Of a stretch of DNA of 64,000 nt, positions 54,241 to 64,000 are shown one piece after another. The DNA comes from Streptomyces sp. AM 4-1-1 (lineage in GTDB: Bacteria; Actinomycetota; Actinomycetes; Streptomycetales; Streptomycetaceae), in contig NZ_CP119145.1 in NCBI RefSeq assembly GCF_029167625.1, positions 744,001 through 808,000 of the forward strand, written 5' to 3'. The notes below the pieces were generated by a model. It saw nothing but the letters and a program-made list of their open reading frames with translations, made no database searches and was not told the origin of the DNA. The position numbers and the translations under genes are program-made. Positions within the stretch are counted from its first letter, which is position 1; each line of letters begins with the position of its first letter.

Positions 54241-55299
54241 GTGGACAGCGAACTGCCGGACATCTACTGCCCGTTCCCACAGCGAACCAATCCGCACGTC
54301 GGGCACACCCGTGGCCACCTCGACGCCTGGACACGCCGCACCGGTCTCGTACACCGCGAATCCGCCCGCAGACGCTTCGAGCAGGCCGACTTCGGGGCCT
54401 TCGTCGGCATGGTCTACCCGACCGCGGACCGCCATGACCTCGACCTCGTCGCCGACTGGTTCGTCTGGCTGTTCCTCGTCGACGACCAGCTCGACGACGG
54501 GTATCTGGGACGCAGCCCGGAGCGCGTGCGGGGCGTGGTCGAGCGGATGCTCGCCGTGGTGAACGGCACGGCGGACGACCTCCCGGCCGACCAGGAACCG
54601 CCCGCCGCCCTGACCGCCCTGGCCGAGCTGTGGGATCGCACGATTCCGGGCGTGGCCGCGCACTGGCGGCAGCGGTTCGCCTGGCATCTGACCGCCTACC
54701 TCACCATGGCCACCACCTGGGAGACGGCGAACCGCGAGGCCGGGATCGTACCGTCCGAGGAGACGTACATCGCCAAGCGCCGGCACACCGGGGCGATCCA
54801 TGTGTGCATGGACCTGATAGAGATCGTGGCCGGGATCGAGGCGCCCGAGACGATCCACAACGATCCCCGGTTCATCACCGCGCTGGAGGCTTCCTGCAAC
54901 GTCGTGTGCTGGGCCAACGACGTGTACTCCTACGAGAAGGAGCAGGTGCTCGGCGAGATCCACAACCTCGTCCACCTGGTCCGGCACCACCGGGGATACG
55001 GCGAGCAGCGGGCCATCGACCATGTCTGCGCGGAGATCGCCGCCGAGACCGACCGGTTCCTCGCCGCCGAGGCCGAGCTGTTGTCCGCCTATCCGCAGCT
55101 GGCGGGGATGCTCACCCCGTATCTGGACGGGATGCGGAGCTGGATGCGCGGCAATCTCGACTGGTCACGGGAGACGCCCCGGTACAACCCGGCGGAGGTC
55201 GGGCAGTACGCGCGGCCGGAACGCTATCTGGAGGCGACGGTCCTGGGGGTCGCGCCGGACCACGCCGGCCGGGGCGGCACCGACGGCGGGCGCCGCTGA
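54241..55299 (+). CDS. Class I terpene (sesquiterpene) cyclase
   Basis: A 352-residue bacterial terpene synthase. The acidic Mg motif DDQLDD is at residues 81-86 (LFLVDDQLDDG) and the NSE motif NDVYSYEKE at 226-234. The effector-region Arg is in AKRRHTG near 180, and RY-like pairing is seen in the C-terminal RETPRY. DDQxDD is found in selinadiene-, muurolol- and eudesmol-type cyclases; the product cannot be read from sequence. A GTG at 54241 preceded by GGAGAGG is preferred to the TTG at 54214. No P450 or prenyl transferase is adjacent, so it stands alone. Confidence 0.92.
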   Translation: MDSELPDIYCPFPQRTNPHVGHTRGHLDAWTRRTGLVHRESARRRFEQADFGAFVGMVYPTADRHDLDLVADWFVWLFLVDDQLDDGYLGRSPERVRGVVERMLAVVNGTADDLPADQEPPAALTALAELWDRTIPGVAAHWRQRFAWHLTAYLTMATTWETANREAGIVPSEETYIAKRRHTGAIHVCMDLIEIVAGIEAPETIHNDPRFITALEASCNVVCWANDVYSYEKEQVLGEIHNLVHLVRHHRGYGEQRAIDHVCAEIAAETDRFLAAEAELLSAYPQLAGMLTPYLDGMRSWMRGNLDWSRETPRYNPAEVGQYARPERYLEATVLGVAPDHAGRGGTDGGRR

Positions 55300-55330
55300 G
55301 AGACGCGGTACGCGGCGGGAGGCCGGACAC

Positions 55331-55371
55331 GGCGGGAGGCCGGGCGCGGTGATCGCGCCCGGCCTCCCGCC
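55331..55371. terminator. Strong bidirectional terminator
   Basis: A perfect 18-bp stem (55331-55348 with 55354-55371) with a five-base loop separates the convergent terpene cyclase and SorC-type regulator genes. Confidence 0.9.
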
Positions 55372-55383
55372 GCGGGTACGCCC

Positions 55384-56409
55384 TCAGGGGCCGTCCGGGT
55401 CCGCCCGCTCCAGCGCCGGGCGCTGGCCGGGCGCCGACTCCGTCAGCAGATGGTCAGCCGCCGCGGTGTCCGTCACCAGGCTGGTGACCAGACCGGAGCG
55501 CAGGACCGCCCCGATGGCCGCCGCCTTGCGCAGGCCGCCGGCGATGGCCACCACCTCGGGGATGCGGCGGAGCCGGTCGGCCTGGACGGTGATGCACCGC
55601 TCACCGAGGTCACGGCCGACCCGCCGCCCGTCGGTGTCGAACAGATGGGCCGACATCTCGGCGGCGACCCCGAGCGAGGCGTAGTGCGCCCGCTCCTCGT
55701 CCGAGAGCATGTCGTGGACGGTGGAGATCCCCGGCTCCCAGGAACCGATGGAGACCGCGGCGACCGTCACCTTGTCGAAGTACTCGAAGGCGCGGGCGAT
55801 CCCGGTCTGGTGGCGCAGCGCCGCGGCGGTCGCCGGGTCCGGCAGCAGCATCGGCGCGTAGATGGGGTGGGCCTCGCCGCCCGACACCTGGGCGGCGCGG
55901 CGGACCGCCTCGACCGAGCCGCGCTCGGCGGTGCCCGCGTCGTACACCCCGGTGAGCTGCACGACCGTGCACGGCGGCAGCCGGTCCAGGGCCGCCGCCA
56001 TGTGGATGGTGGACCGGCCCCAGGCCAGGCCGAGGACATCGCCCTCGTTCACCAGTTCGCCGAGCAGGTCGGCCGCGACCTCGCCCAGGTTCTCCGGGTC
56101 GGGGGCGTCGTCCTGCTCCTCGGCCGGGGACTCGACGACGACCGCGTGGCGCAGCCCGTAGCGGGCCCGGAGGGCGTCGGAGCGTTCCGCGTCCAGTTCC
56201 GCGGGGACCCGGATCTCGATCCGTACGAGGTCGCGTTCGAGTGCGGTCTCCAGGACCCGGGCCACCTTGAAGCGGCTGACGCCGAACTCCTCGGCGATCT
56301 GGATCTTGGACTTTCCCTCCAGGTAGAAGCGGCGGGCCATGGCCGCCGCCTGCACCAGCTCCGCGGGTCCCATCCGCATGGCTGCCCGACCTGCCGACAT
56401 GCCAGACAC
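55384..56409 (-). CDS. SorC/DeoR-type sugar-binding transcriptional regulator
   Basis: A 341-residue SorC-family protein: N-terminal HTH (RRFYLEGKSKIQIAEEFGVSRFKVARVLETAL, about 26-58) and a sugar-phosphate-binding domain related to glucosamine-6-phosphate isomerases (VLGLAWGRSTIHMAAAL near 125; SIGSWEPGISTV near 220; VAIAGGLRKAAAIGAVLRSGLV near 295). Effectors are phosphorylated sugars. GAGGAG at 56416-56421 supports the GTG at 56409 over a longer GTG at 56433. It precedes nothing on its strand but follows rpe, so pentose phosphate metabolism is a plausible link. Confidence 0.87.
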   Translation of the reverse strand: MSGMSAGRAAMRMGPAELVQAAAMARRFYLEGKSKIQIAEEFGVSRFKVARVLETALERDLVRIEIRVPAELDAERSDALRARYGLRHAVVVESPAEEQDDAPDPENLGEVAADLLGELVNEGDVLGLAWGRSTIHMAAALDRLPPCTVVQLTGVYDAGTAERGSVEAVRRAAQVSGGEAHPIYAPMLLPDPATAAALRHQTGIARAFEYFDKVTVAAVSIGSWEPGISTVHDMLSDEERAHYASLGVAAEMSAHLFDTDGRRVGRDLGERCITVQADRLRRIPEVVAIAGGLRKAAAIGAVLRSGLVTSLVTDTAAADHLLTESAPGQRPALERADPDGP

Positions 56410-56511
56410 CGCGATCTCCTCACTGCTGTTCACACCTCGATACGCCGTTCATCCTGTCAGATACGGCGATCCCTGATCAGCCCCGTCGGGCCGCGTTCAT
56501 CCACCCTTGGC

Positions 56512-57195
56512 TCAGTGGCCGCACGCCCATGCCGCCGAGGCGGTCGCGGCGTCCGCCCGCGCCCGCAGGCCCCGTACCGCGGCCGCCGGGTCCTCGGCCC
56601 CGTACACCGCGGACCCCGCCACGAAGACGTCGGCGCCCGCCTCGGCGCAGCGCTCGACGGTGGACTCGGAGACACCGCCGTCGACCTGGAGCCACAGCTG
56701 AAGGCCGTGCTCGGAGATCAGCCGGCGGGTGCGGCGGATCTTCGGCAGCATGATGTCGAGGAACGACTGCCCGCCGAAGCCCGGCTCCACCGTCATGATC
56801 AGCAGCATGTCCAGCTCGGGGAGCAGGTCCTCGTACGGCTCGATCGGCGTCGCGGGCCTGAGCGCCATCGAGGCGCGGGCCCCCTTGGCCCTGATCTCCC
56901 GGGCCAGCCGTACGGGCGCGGCCGCCGCCTCCACGTGGAAAGTGACGGAGCCCGCCCCCGCCTCGACGTACTGCGGTGCCCAGCGGTCCGGCTCCTCGAT
57001 CATCAGATGGCAGTCCAGCGGGATGTCCGTGGCCCGGCCGAGCGCTTCCACGACCGGTACCCCGAGGGTGAGGTTGGGTACGAAGTGGTTGTCCATGACA
57101 TCGACGTGGAGCCAGTCGGCGCCTTCGACGGCCTTCGCCTCCTCGGCGAGACGGGCGAAGTCGGCGGACAGGATGCTCGGGTTGATCTGGGCCAT
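56512..57195 (-). CDS. rpe: Ribulose-phosphate 3-epimerase
   Basis: A 227-residue TIM-barrel enzyme interconverting ribulose-5-phosphate and xylulose-5-phosphate. [29 protein letters not shown] (metal His/Asp), [25 protein letters not shown] and [10 protein letters not shown] are the conserved motifs in order. It is followed about 100 bases on by the SorC-type regulator and preceded by rsmB. Confidence 0.96.
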   Translation of the reverse strand: MAQINPSILSADFARLAEEAKAVEGADWLHVDVMDNHFVPNLTLGVPVVEALGRATDIPLDCHLMIEEPDRWAPQYVEAGAGSVTFHVEAAAAPVRLAREIRAKGARASMALRPATPIEPYEDLLPELDMLLIMTVEPGFGGQSFLDIMLPKIRRTRRLISEHGLQLWLQVDGGVSESTVERCAEAGADVFVAGSAVYGAEDPAAAVRGLRARADAATASAAWACGH

Positions 57196-57335
57196 GTGCC
57201 AAGCCTGCCATGTTCTCCGGCGCTTCCCCGCCCCGGTGCGCGCCAAAGCCTCACGGGATCATTACGGTTCGCACGCTCGGGGCGATTCTTCCGGTACGTC
57301 CCGTTCCAGTCCGGCGAGGGCCCCGGCCGGGTCGG

Positions 57336-58769
57336 TCAGCCGGTGCGTCGCAGCAGCGCCAGATACATCGCGTCCGTGCCGTGGACGTGCGGCCACAGCT
57401 GGACGTCCGGCCCGTCCCCGAGCGCGGAGACCCCGGGCATCAGCGGGCGTGCGTCCACCCACTCGGCCTGGACGGGTTCCCCGCCCCGGCCCCGCAGCAC
57501 GTCCTCGACGACGGTCCGGGTCTCCGCGAGGTGGGGCGAGCAGGTCGCGTAGCCGACGACGCCACCGATCCGCACCGCTCTCAACGCCTCCCGGAGCAGC
57601 CCGCGTTGCAGCGGTGCGAACCCCTCCAGATCCTCCGGGCGGCGGCGCCAGCGCGCCTCGGGGCGGCGGCGCAGGGCGCCCAGGCCCGAGCACGGCACGT
57701 CCATCAGGACCCGGTCGAAGGTGCCCGGGTGCCAGGGCGGGCGGGTGCCGTCGGCGGCGATGACCTGGTACGGGCCCGGGTTGCCCGCCAGCGCGCGTTC
57801 GACGAGCCGGGCGCGGTGCGGCAGCCGTTCGGCGGCCAGGAGCGCGGCGCCGCGTCCGGCGGCCAGCGCGGCGAGGAGGGCCGCCTTGCCGCCGGGGCCC
57901 GCGCAGCCGTCGAGCCAGCGGGTGTCGTGTCCCTCGACCGGGGCGGCGGCGAGGGCGGCGGCGACGAGCTGGCTGCCCTCGTCCTGGACGCCCGCGCTGC
58001 CGTCGCGCACGGCGGCCAGGGCGCCGGGCTCGCCGCCCTCGGCCATCCGTACGGCGTACGGCGACCAGCGGCCGGGCAGCCCGGACTCGTCGCCGAGGGC
58101 CGTCAGGAGCTCGTCGGTGGTGGACCGGCCCGGCCGGGCGACGAGGGTGACCTCGGGCCGTTCGTTGTCGGCCTCCAGCAGGTCCTCGATCCCGGCGCGG
58201 CCGGTGCCCAGGGCGTCCCAGAGCGCGGAGACGATCCACCGGGGATGCGAGTACGTGATCGCGAGGTGCCCCTCGGCGTCCTCGTCGTAGGCCGGCGCGA
58301 CCCGCGCCACCCAGCCGTCGAGGTCGTCGGCGGACACCTTGCGCAGCACCGCGTTGACGAACTTGGCACGTCCCTCGCCGAGCACCACCCGGGCCAGCTC
58401 CACACTGGCGGAGACCGCCGCGTGGGTCGGGATACGGGTGCCGAGCAGCTGGTGCACGCCGAGGTTCAGCACGTCGAGGACCGGCGGGTCGACCTCGCGC
58501 AGCGGCCGGTCGACGCAGGCGGCGACGATCGCGTCGTAAGTGCCCTGACGGCGCAGCGTCCCGTAGACCAGCTCGGTCGCCAGCGCCGCGTCCCGGCTGT
58601 CGAAGTCACCCTTGTCCCGGGCCTTCTTCAGCAGTGGGGGCAGCACCAGGTTGGCGTACGCGTCGCGCTCGTCGACGGCCCGCAGCACCTCGAAGGCGAG
58701 GAACCGGACCGGGTCCTTCCTGGGGCGGCGATGCGGCTTGGCGGGACGGCGGCTCGGCTGGTCGTTCAC
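57336..58769 (-). CDS. rsmB: 16S rRNA (cytosine-967-C5) methyltransferase RsmB
   Basis: A 477-residue Sun/RsmB enzyme. The N-terminal NusB-like RNA-binding domain (about 20-165) is followed by an AdoMet methyltransferase domain: LDGCAGPGGKAALLAAL (SAM loop), DVPCSGLGALRRRPEARW with one catalytic Cys, and VVGYATCSPHLAETRTVVE with the second. It acts on C967 of 16S rRNA. GTG start at 58769; it lies downstream of fmt, an order typical of actinobacteria. Gap 58770-58988 shows no gene. Confidence 0.94.
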   Translation of the reverse strand: MNDQPSRRPAKPHRRPRKDPVRFLAFEVLRAVDERDAYANLVLPPLLKKARDKGDFDSRDAALATELVYGTLRRQGTYDAIVAACVDRPLREVDPPVLDVLNLGVHQLLGTRIPTHAAVSASVELARVVLGEGRAKFVNAVLRKVSADDLDGWVARVAPAYDEDAEGHLAITYSHPRWIVSALWDALGTGRAGIEDLLEADNERPEVTLVARPGRSTTDELLTALGDESGLPGRWSPYAVRMAEGGEPGALAAVRDGSAGVQDEGSQLVAAALAAAPVEGHDTRWLDGCAGPGGKAALLAALAAGRGAALLAAERLPHRARLVERALAGNPGPYQVIAADGTRPPWHPGTFDRVLMDVPCSGLGALRRRPEARWRRRPEDLEGFAPLQRGLLREALRAVRIGGVVGYATCSPHLAETRTVVEDVLRGRGGEPVQAEWVDARPLMPGVSALGDGPDVQLWPHVHGTDAMYLALLRRTG

Positions 58770-58988
58770 GTGAAAGGTGCTCCGCTGATGGTGAGAGGAC
58801 GAACGTTCCCAGCGTACGTCGCCGCCCGCGACGGCCCGACCGGAGGAGCCGCCCGCGTCCGGACGGAAGGCCGCGGTCCGCACCCCTGGGCCCGGGAACC
58901 GGAACGGGACGTTCTCCAAAGGGCGGTTCCACGCACGCGTCGGCGGTCCCTCGCCCGCGTCGGCCTCACGGCCGTCCACGGGACGGTT

Positions 58989-59921
58989 TCAGCTTCCCAG
59001 CAGTTCACCGGGGACGATGCGCACCCCGCGTGCCCAGTCGGCGGCCCGCATCGGCTTCTTTCCCTGCGGCTGGACCCAGAGGAGCTCCAGCCCGTGCGAT
59101 CCCGTGCCCACGAACACGTTGTTCTTCGCCACCGACAGCTCGCCCGGGGCCAGGTCCGCGCGGTCCGGGACGGGCACCGCCTGGATCAGCTTGAGGCGTT
59201 CGCCCCGGAACAGGGTCCACGCGCCGGGGGCGGGGGTGCAGCCGCGCACCACGCGGTCGACCCGCAGGGCCGGTGACGTCCACCGGACCTGCGCGTCCTC
59301 GACGGTGATCTTCGGGGCGAGGGTGACGCCCTCCTCCGGCTGCGGAACGGCCCGCAGGGTGCCGTCCTCGATGCCGTCCATGGTCGCGGCGAGCAGTCCG
59401 GCGCCCGCGAAGGCGAGCCGGGTGAGCAGATCGCCGCTGGTGTCCGTGGGGCGCACCTCCTCGGTCAGGACGCCGTAGACCGGACCGGAGTCGAGCCCTT
59501 CCTCGATCAGGAACGTCGAGGCACCGGTCACCTCGTCGCCCGCCATCACCGCGTGCTGGACCGGTGCGGCGCCGCGCCAGGCGGGAAGCAGCGAGAAGTG
59601 CAGATTGACCCAGCCGCGGGCCGGCACGTCCAGGGCGGCCCTGGGCAGCAGCGCGCCGTAGGCGACGACCGGGCAGCAGTCCGGGCCGATCTCCCGCAGC
59701 CTGGCCAGGAACGCCTCGTCGCGGGGCCGGGCGGGCTTGAGGACCTCGATCCCGGCCTCCTCGGCCCGCTCGGCGACGGGACTGGCGACGAGCCGGCGGC
59801 CCCGCCCCGCGGGGGCGTCGGGCCGGGTGACGACCGCGGCCACCTCGTGCCGGCCGGAGGCGATCAGGGCGTCCAGCGCCGGTACGGCGACCTCAGGGGT
59901 ACCTGCGAAGACGAGCTTCAT
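58989..59921 (-). CDS. fmt: Methionyl-tRNA formyltransferase
   Basis: The 310-residue enzyme formylates initiator Met-tRNA with 10-formyl-[22 protein letters not shown] starts the Rossmann domain; [24 protein letters not shown] holds the SLLPxxRG folate signature and catalytic Asn/His, and the C-terminal OB-like tRNA-binding domain spans about 205-305. It is upstream of rsmB in the same direction. Confidence 0.96.
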   Translation of the reverse strand: MKLVFAGTPEVAVPALDALIASGRHEVAAVVTRPDAPAGRGRRLVASPVAERAEEAGIEVLKPARPRDEAFLARLREIGPDCCPVVAYGALLPRAALDVPARGWVNLHFSLLPAWRGAAPVQHAVMAGDEVTGASTFLIEEGLDSGPVYGVLTEEVRPTDTSGDLLTRLAFAGAGLLAATMDGIEDGTLRAVPQPEEGVTLAPKITVEDAQVRWTSPALRVDRVVRGCTPAPGAWTLFRGERLKLIQAVPVPDRADLAPGELSVAKNNVFVGTGSHGLELLWVQPQGKKPMRAADWARGVRIVPGELLGS

Positions 59922-60195
59922 CCGATGGGCCTCTCAAGCTGGTACGGGAACGAGCAGCACACCGGTCCGCGAGACCGTCCCACGCCCCGCGAATCCCGCA
60001 CCCCACGAACGGGATCGGCTCCTCGTCGGTCGCGCGGAGGTCTCGTGCCGGCCGGGCCCTGACCGCTGCCCGGGGGCAGCGCCACACACTACTACGCGGG
60101 ACCGTCGCACCAGGTGTCCCGCCCCTGGTCCCCGCGAGGGGCGCGCGCACCCCCGCGCGCCCCGCGCTCGCGGACGTACGCCCTGTTGAGCGTGA

Positions 60196-60861
<666 letters not shown>

Positions 60862-61084
60862 TCCGTCCCGCCGTACGCCCGCGCGAACCACCCGGCGTAC
60901 CGGGTCGTCCGGCGTTCCGGTCACGGACCGGGTGCCGGTGCCGATCGCACGACGGCCGGGTCCATCGGTCGCCCGAACGGCCGAGCGCAGGCCGTCGCGA
61001 GCCTGCCGGTCCCGTGAGAGCCGGCCGGCCCCCGGAGGCCGGCCGATGACGGCGGCCGACGCGCCCCTGCGCCGGCCCCGTGTC

Positions 61085-63229
61085 TCAGCCGATGTCCAGC
61101 GGATCGATCCTGACCAGGACCGGGCCCCCTTCGCCCCGGGCCGTCCGGGTCGCCCGGGTCTCCTTCAGGGCGGTAGCCAGCGCCGCGCCCCGGCCCGGCT
61201 CCACCCGGATCAGGGCACGCTCCCAGGTCTCCCCCGGTGGCGCGTCCCACGCCCGGCGCGGCCGGCCCGGCGCGGCGCGGGGCACCGGCACCGGGCCCAG
61301 CACCTGCGCCCGCTCCGGCAGTTCGACGGCCGCCAGGAACGCGGCCACCTCCTCCGCCCCGCCGGTCACCGACGCCATCCGGGAGACCGGCGGGAAACCC
61401 AGCTCAGCCCGCTCCGCAAGCTCCCGCCGGGCGTACCCGACCGGGTCCCAGCGCACGAGCGCCTGAACGGGCCGCAGCGTGGGCTCCGCGACGATCACCA
61501 GCGTGCCGCCTTCGGGCTGCCCCCGCACCAGTGCTGCGGCGGCGGTCCAGCGGCGCAGAGCCTCCTCACCGGCCCGCAGGTCCGGCCTGCCGAGCATCGC
61601 CCATCCGTCGAGGAGCAGCGCCGCCGCGTACCCGCCTTCCGCGACCGGCTCGGCGCCCGGGGTGCTCACCACGAGCGCGGGCCGGTCCGGCACGGAGTCC
61701 AGGATGTGATCACGCCCGGACGTCCGCACGGGCACGTCCGGAAAGGCCCGGCCCAGCTCCTCGGCGGTGCGACGGGCGCCCACGATCCGCGCGCGCAGCC
61801 GCCGGGAACCACAGTCCGCGCAGTGCCAGGCGGCCTCCTGCCGGCCGCACCAGGCACAGACGAGATCGTGCTGGTCCGGTGCCTCCAGGGGGCCGGCGCA
61901 GTGTCCGCACCGCGCGGGTGTGCGGCACCGTTCGCAGGCCAGCCGGGGAGCGTACCCCCGGCGAGGCACCTGCACCAGGACCGGCCCCGCGCGCAGCCCC
62001 TCCCGTACGGTCTGCCAGGCGAGGCTGGGAAGTCTGGCCGTCCTGGCCGCCCCGTCCCGTTCCAGCTCGCCGTCCCCGACCGTGCGCACCAGCGGGGCCG
62101 CCGCCCGGTACTCCTCCCGGGCCGCGCGCAGCGGCAGTGCCCAGCCGCTCTCGACGAGCTGGGCGGCCTCCACCGTGCAGCTCGTACCGCCCAGCAGGAA
62201 GGCGCACCCGCTGCGCGCGGCCCGCAGCTCCAGGACCTCTCTGACGTGGGGGAAGGGGGCGCGTTCGTCGCTGTGGCTGGAATCGCCGTCGTCCCAGACG
62301 ACGGCCAGTCCGAGCTCCGTGACCGGGGCGAACATCGCGGCCCGGGTCCCGACCACCGCCCGCACGGACCCGCGGCGCACGGCGAGCCACTGGCCGTAGC
62401 GTTTCTGCGGACCGGACTCCGCCGTCAGCAGGGCGTGGTGCCCGGCGCCGAGCAGTTCGGTGAGCGCCTTGTCCACCCGGGCGGCGACGCGCCCGTCGGG
62501 CACGACGACGAGCGCGCCCCGCCCCGACGCCAGCGTCGCCGCGACAGCGCGGGCGATCTCCTGCGGCCAGTGCGGGCCGGGGAGAGCGGTCCAGACCGCC
62601 CTCGGTGCCTCACCGTCGGCCAGCGCGCGCAGGAACGCGGGCCCCTGCTCGTAACGGTCCCAGCTGCCCGGTGCGGGGGCGGGCGGGGGCGGCAGCGGGT
62701 CGGGGGACGCCTTGGCCTCGGCCCGGCCGTTCCTGGGCGGCACCGCGAGCTGGATCACGTCGGCGAGACTGCCCGCGTACCGGTCGGCGACGGCTCGCGC
62801 GAGCGCGAGGAGTTCGGGGCCGAGGACCGGTTCCGGGGACACGACATGGGCGAGGGCGGCCAGCGCCCCCTGGTAGTCGGACTCGGCGCGGCGCTCGACG
62901 ATGAATCCGTCGATCAGTCCGCCGCCCTCGCGGCGGCCGCCCCGGACGTTCCGCCCGCCGGCGCCGAACCTGACCCGCACCCGCACCCCGGGCCGGGCGT
63001 CCGCGTCCAGCTCCTCCGGCACGGCGTAGTCGAAGAACTGGTCGAGGTGGAGCACGCCCTTGTTCACCAGCACCCGGGCGACGGGCAGCTCCTCGGCGAG
63101 GGCGGCCCCCCGCCAGGTCCGCGGTCTGGCCCGCGGCACCTCGGCCTTGCGCACGGACTCCCGGATGAGCGCAAGCTGCTCCGGAGCCCCGGCGTCGGGC
63201 TCGGTCGGCCGCTCGTCTTCGCTGCTCAC
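61085..63229 (-). CDS. priA: Primosomal protein N' (PriA), helicase-degenerate actinobacterial type
   Basis: A 714-residue PriA homologue. The N-terminal 3'-DNA-binding domain (VARVLVNKGVLHLDQFFDYAVPEEL, about 50-75) and the eight zinc-site cysteines (CERC, CGHC, CAWC, CADC, about 440-485) are kept. The helicase core is not intact: no GxxGxGKT Walker A loop is found (the area reads GALVVVPDGRVAARVDKAL), and the DEEH box is VVWDDGDSSHSD. This agrees with the known lack of helicase motifs in actinobacterial PriA. It may act in replication restart as a loader only. GTG start at 63229; a terminator separates it from metK upstream. Confidence 0.9.
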   Translation of the reverse strand: MSSEDERPTEPDAGAPEQLALIRESVRKAEVPRARPRTWRGAALAEELPVARVLVNKGVLHLDQFFDYAVPEELDADARPGVRVRVRFGAGGRNVRGGRREGGGLIDGFIVERRAESDYQGALAALAHVVSPEPVLGPELLALARAVADRYAGSLADVIQLAVPPRNGRAEAKASPDPLPPPPAPAPGSWDRYEQGPAFLRALADGEAPRAVWTALPGPHWPQEIARAVAATLASGRGALVVVPDGRVAARVDKALTELLGAGHHALLTAESGPQKRYGQWLAVRRGSVRAVVGTRAAMFAPVTELGLAVVWDDGDSSHSDERAPFPHVREVLELRAARSGCAFLLGGTSCTVEAAQLVESGWALPLRAAREEYRAAAPLVRTVGDGELERDGAARTARLPSLAWQTVREGLRAGPVLVQVPRRGYAPRLACERCRTPARCGHCAGPLEAPDQHDLVCAWCGRQEAAWHCADCGSRRLRARIVGARRTAEELGRAFPDVPVRTSGRDHILDSVPDRPALVVSTPGAEPVAEGGYAAALLLDGWAMLGRPDLRAGEEALRRWTAAAALVRGQPEGGTLVIVAEPTLRPVQALVRWDPVGYARRELAERAELGFPPVSRMASVTGGAEEVAAFLAAVELPERAQVLGPVPVPRAAPGRPRRAWDAPPGETWERALIRVEPGRGAALATALKETRATRTARGEGGPVLVRIDPLDIG

Positions 63230-63300
63230 AGCCAAATTCCTACCAGACAGGGCTGACAGTGCGCCGCCCGGAGGCACCCCGGCCCCTCCCCCGCACACGG

Positions 63301-63336
63301 CCGGGCCCGGACACCTCGATCGGTGTCCGGGCCCGG
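63301..63336 (-). terminator. Terminator after metK
   Basis: A perfect 15-bp stem (63301-63315 with 63322-63336) with a six-base loop, 24 bases beyond the metK stop on the minus strand. Confidence 0.85.
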
Positions 63337-63359
63337 CGTACGGAAGATACCTCGGGGTC

Positions 63360-64000
63360 CTACAGCCCCGCCGCGGCGCGCAGCGCGGCCACCCGGTCGG
63401 TGCGCTCCCAGGTGAAGTCGGGCAGCTCACGGCCGAAGTGGCCGTAGGCGGCGGTCTGGGCGTAGATCGGGCGGAGCAGGTCGAGGTCGCGGATGATCGC
63501 GGCCGGGCGGAGGTCGAAGACCTCACCGATGGCGTGCTCGATCTTCTCGCTGTCGACCGCGGCCGTGCCGAAGGTCTCGACGAACAGGCCGACCGGCTCG
63601 GCCTTGCCGATCGCGTACGCGACCTGGACCTCGCAGCGGGCCGCGAGACCGGCCGCCACGACGTTCTTGGCCACCCAGCGCATCGCGTACGCGGCCGAGC
63701 GGTCCACCTTCGACGGGTCCTTGCCCGAGAACGCGCCGCCGCCGTGCCGGGCCATGCCGCCGTACGTGTCGATGATGATCTTGCGGCCGGTCAGGCCCGC
63801 GTCGCCCATCGGGCCGCCGATCTCGAACCGCCCGGTCGGGTTCACCAGCAGGCGGTAGCCCTCGGTGTCCAGCTTGATGCCGTCCTCGACGAGCTGCGCC
63901 AGGACGTGCTCGACGACGAACTCCCGGATGTCGGGCGCCAGGAGAGAGTCGAGGTCGATGTCGCTCGCGTGCTGCGAGGAGACCACGACGGTGTCGAGCC
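63360..64000 (-). CDS. metK: S-adenosylmethionine synthetase, C-terminal part (cut by window edge)
   Basis: The frame runs off the right edge; 212 C-terminal residues of an enzyme of about 400 are present. [35 protein letters not shown] (described in parts), the phosphate-binding [22 protein letters not shown] and RNIxDLxLLRPIY-like end are diagnostic for MetK, which makes AdoMet from methionine and ATP. It lies upstream of priA, as in other actinobacteria. Start and N-terminus lie outside the window. Confidence 0.96.
   Translation of the reverse strand, partial: LDTVVVSSQHASDIDLDSLLAPDIREFVVEHVLAQLVEDGIKLDTEGYRLLVNPTGRFEIGGPMGDAGLTGRKIIIDTYGGMARHGGGAFSGKDPSKVDRSAAYAMRWVAKNVVAAGLAARCEVQVAYAIGKAEPVGLFVETFGTAAVDSEKIEHAIGEVFDLRPAAIIRDLDLLRPIYAQTAAYGHFGRELPDFTWERTDRVAALRAAAGL

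Overview
The window is high-GC actinobacterial DNA, almost certainly from a Streptomyces chromosome. The reasons are the very strong third-position GC bias, GTG starts, tightly overlapping operons, a sigma-R-type promoter in front of rbpA, two GH18 chitinases with DasR-like (dre) sites, a bacterial terpene cyclase, and a conserved core order. From memory, rbpA-fxsA-ppm at the left, the rib/his block in the middle, and guaB1-rpe-rsmB-fmt-priA-metK at the right match S. coelicolor SCO1421 to SCO1476. That collinearity was recalled, not computed.

Layout. 0-9 kb: rbpA, fxsA, polyprenol-phosphate mannose synthase, an amidohydrolase with an adjoining Lrp/AsnC regulator, a small Cys-containing protein, an acyl-CoA dehydrogenase, a secreted chitinase and a previously untracked 49-residue membrane protein. 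9.1-25.1 kb: one minus-strand run of 14 genes, many with start/stop overlaps, forming a biosynthetic cluster without any PKS or NRPS megasynthase. It holds a fatty acyl-AMP ligase, two acyl carrier proteins, three acyl-CoA dehydrogenases plus a C-terminal-domain-only relative, two KAS III-fold proteins (one without a recognisable catalytic Cys), an ATP-grasp ligase and a PLP decarboxylase of the butirosin BtrJ/BtrK kind, a stand-alone condensation protein, a MATE exporter and an Sfp-type phosphopantetheinyl transferase. It is followed upstream by about 1 kb of unusually AT-rich, palindrome-containing non-coding DNA.

26-33 kb: Tat-exported C39-like peptidase, a P-loop kinase, a TPR/CbbX-type AAA+ ATPase, and two CNNM/CBS membrane proteins. 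33.5-39.8 kb: an FMN-riboswitch-headed operon ribD-ribE-ribM-ribBA-ribH continuing into hisE-hisG and a PH-domain membrane protein. 40-47.8 kb: a second, modular chitinase, a ROK regulator divergent from an MFS transporter, a nucleobase permease and a DUF5995-like protein. 47.8-51 kb: an Lrp regulator plus davA/davB-like genes for lysine degradation through 5-aminovaleramide. 51.2-64 kb: a frameshifted SGNH esterase, GuaB1 (GMP reductase-type), a terpene cyclase, a SorC-type regulator, rpe, rsmB, fmt, an HTH protein, a helicase-degenerate priA and the C-terminal half of metK.

How the parts work together. The candidate system is the 9.1-25.1 kb cluster. The sequence suggests a fatty acid activated by the ligase, loaded on one carrier protein and dehydrogenated there. 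An amino acid would be loaded on the second carrier protein by the ATP-grasp enzyme and decarboxylated while tethered, and the two halves joined by the free-standing condensation protein. That chemistry is inference from family membership; the product is unknown to me. The rest is mostly conserved housekeeping and carbon/nitrogen scavenging (chitin, lysine, nucleobases).
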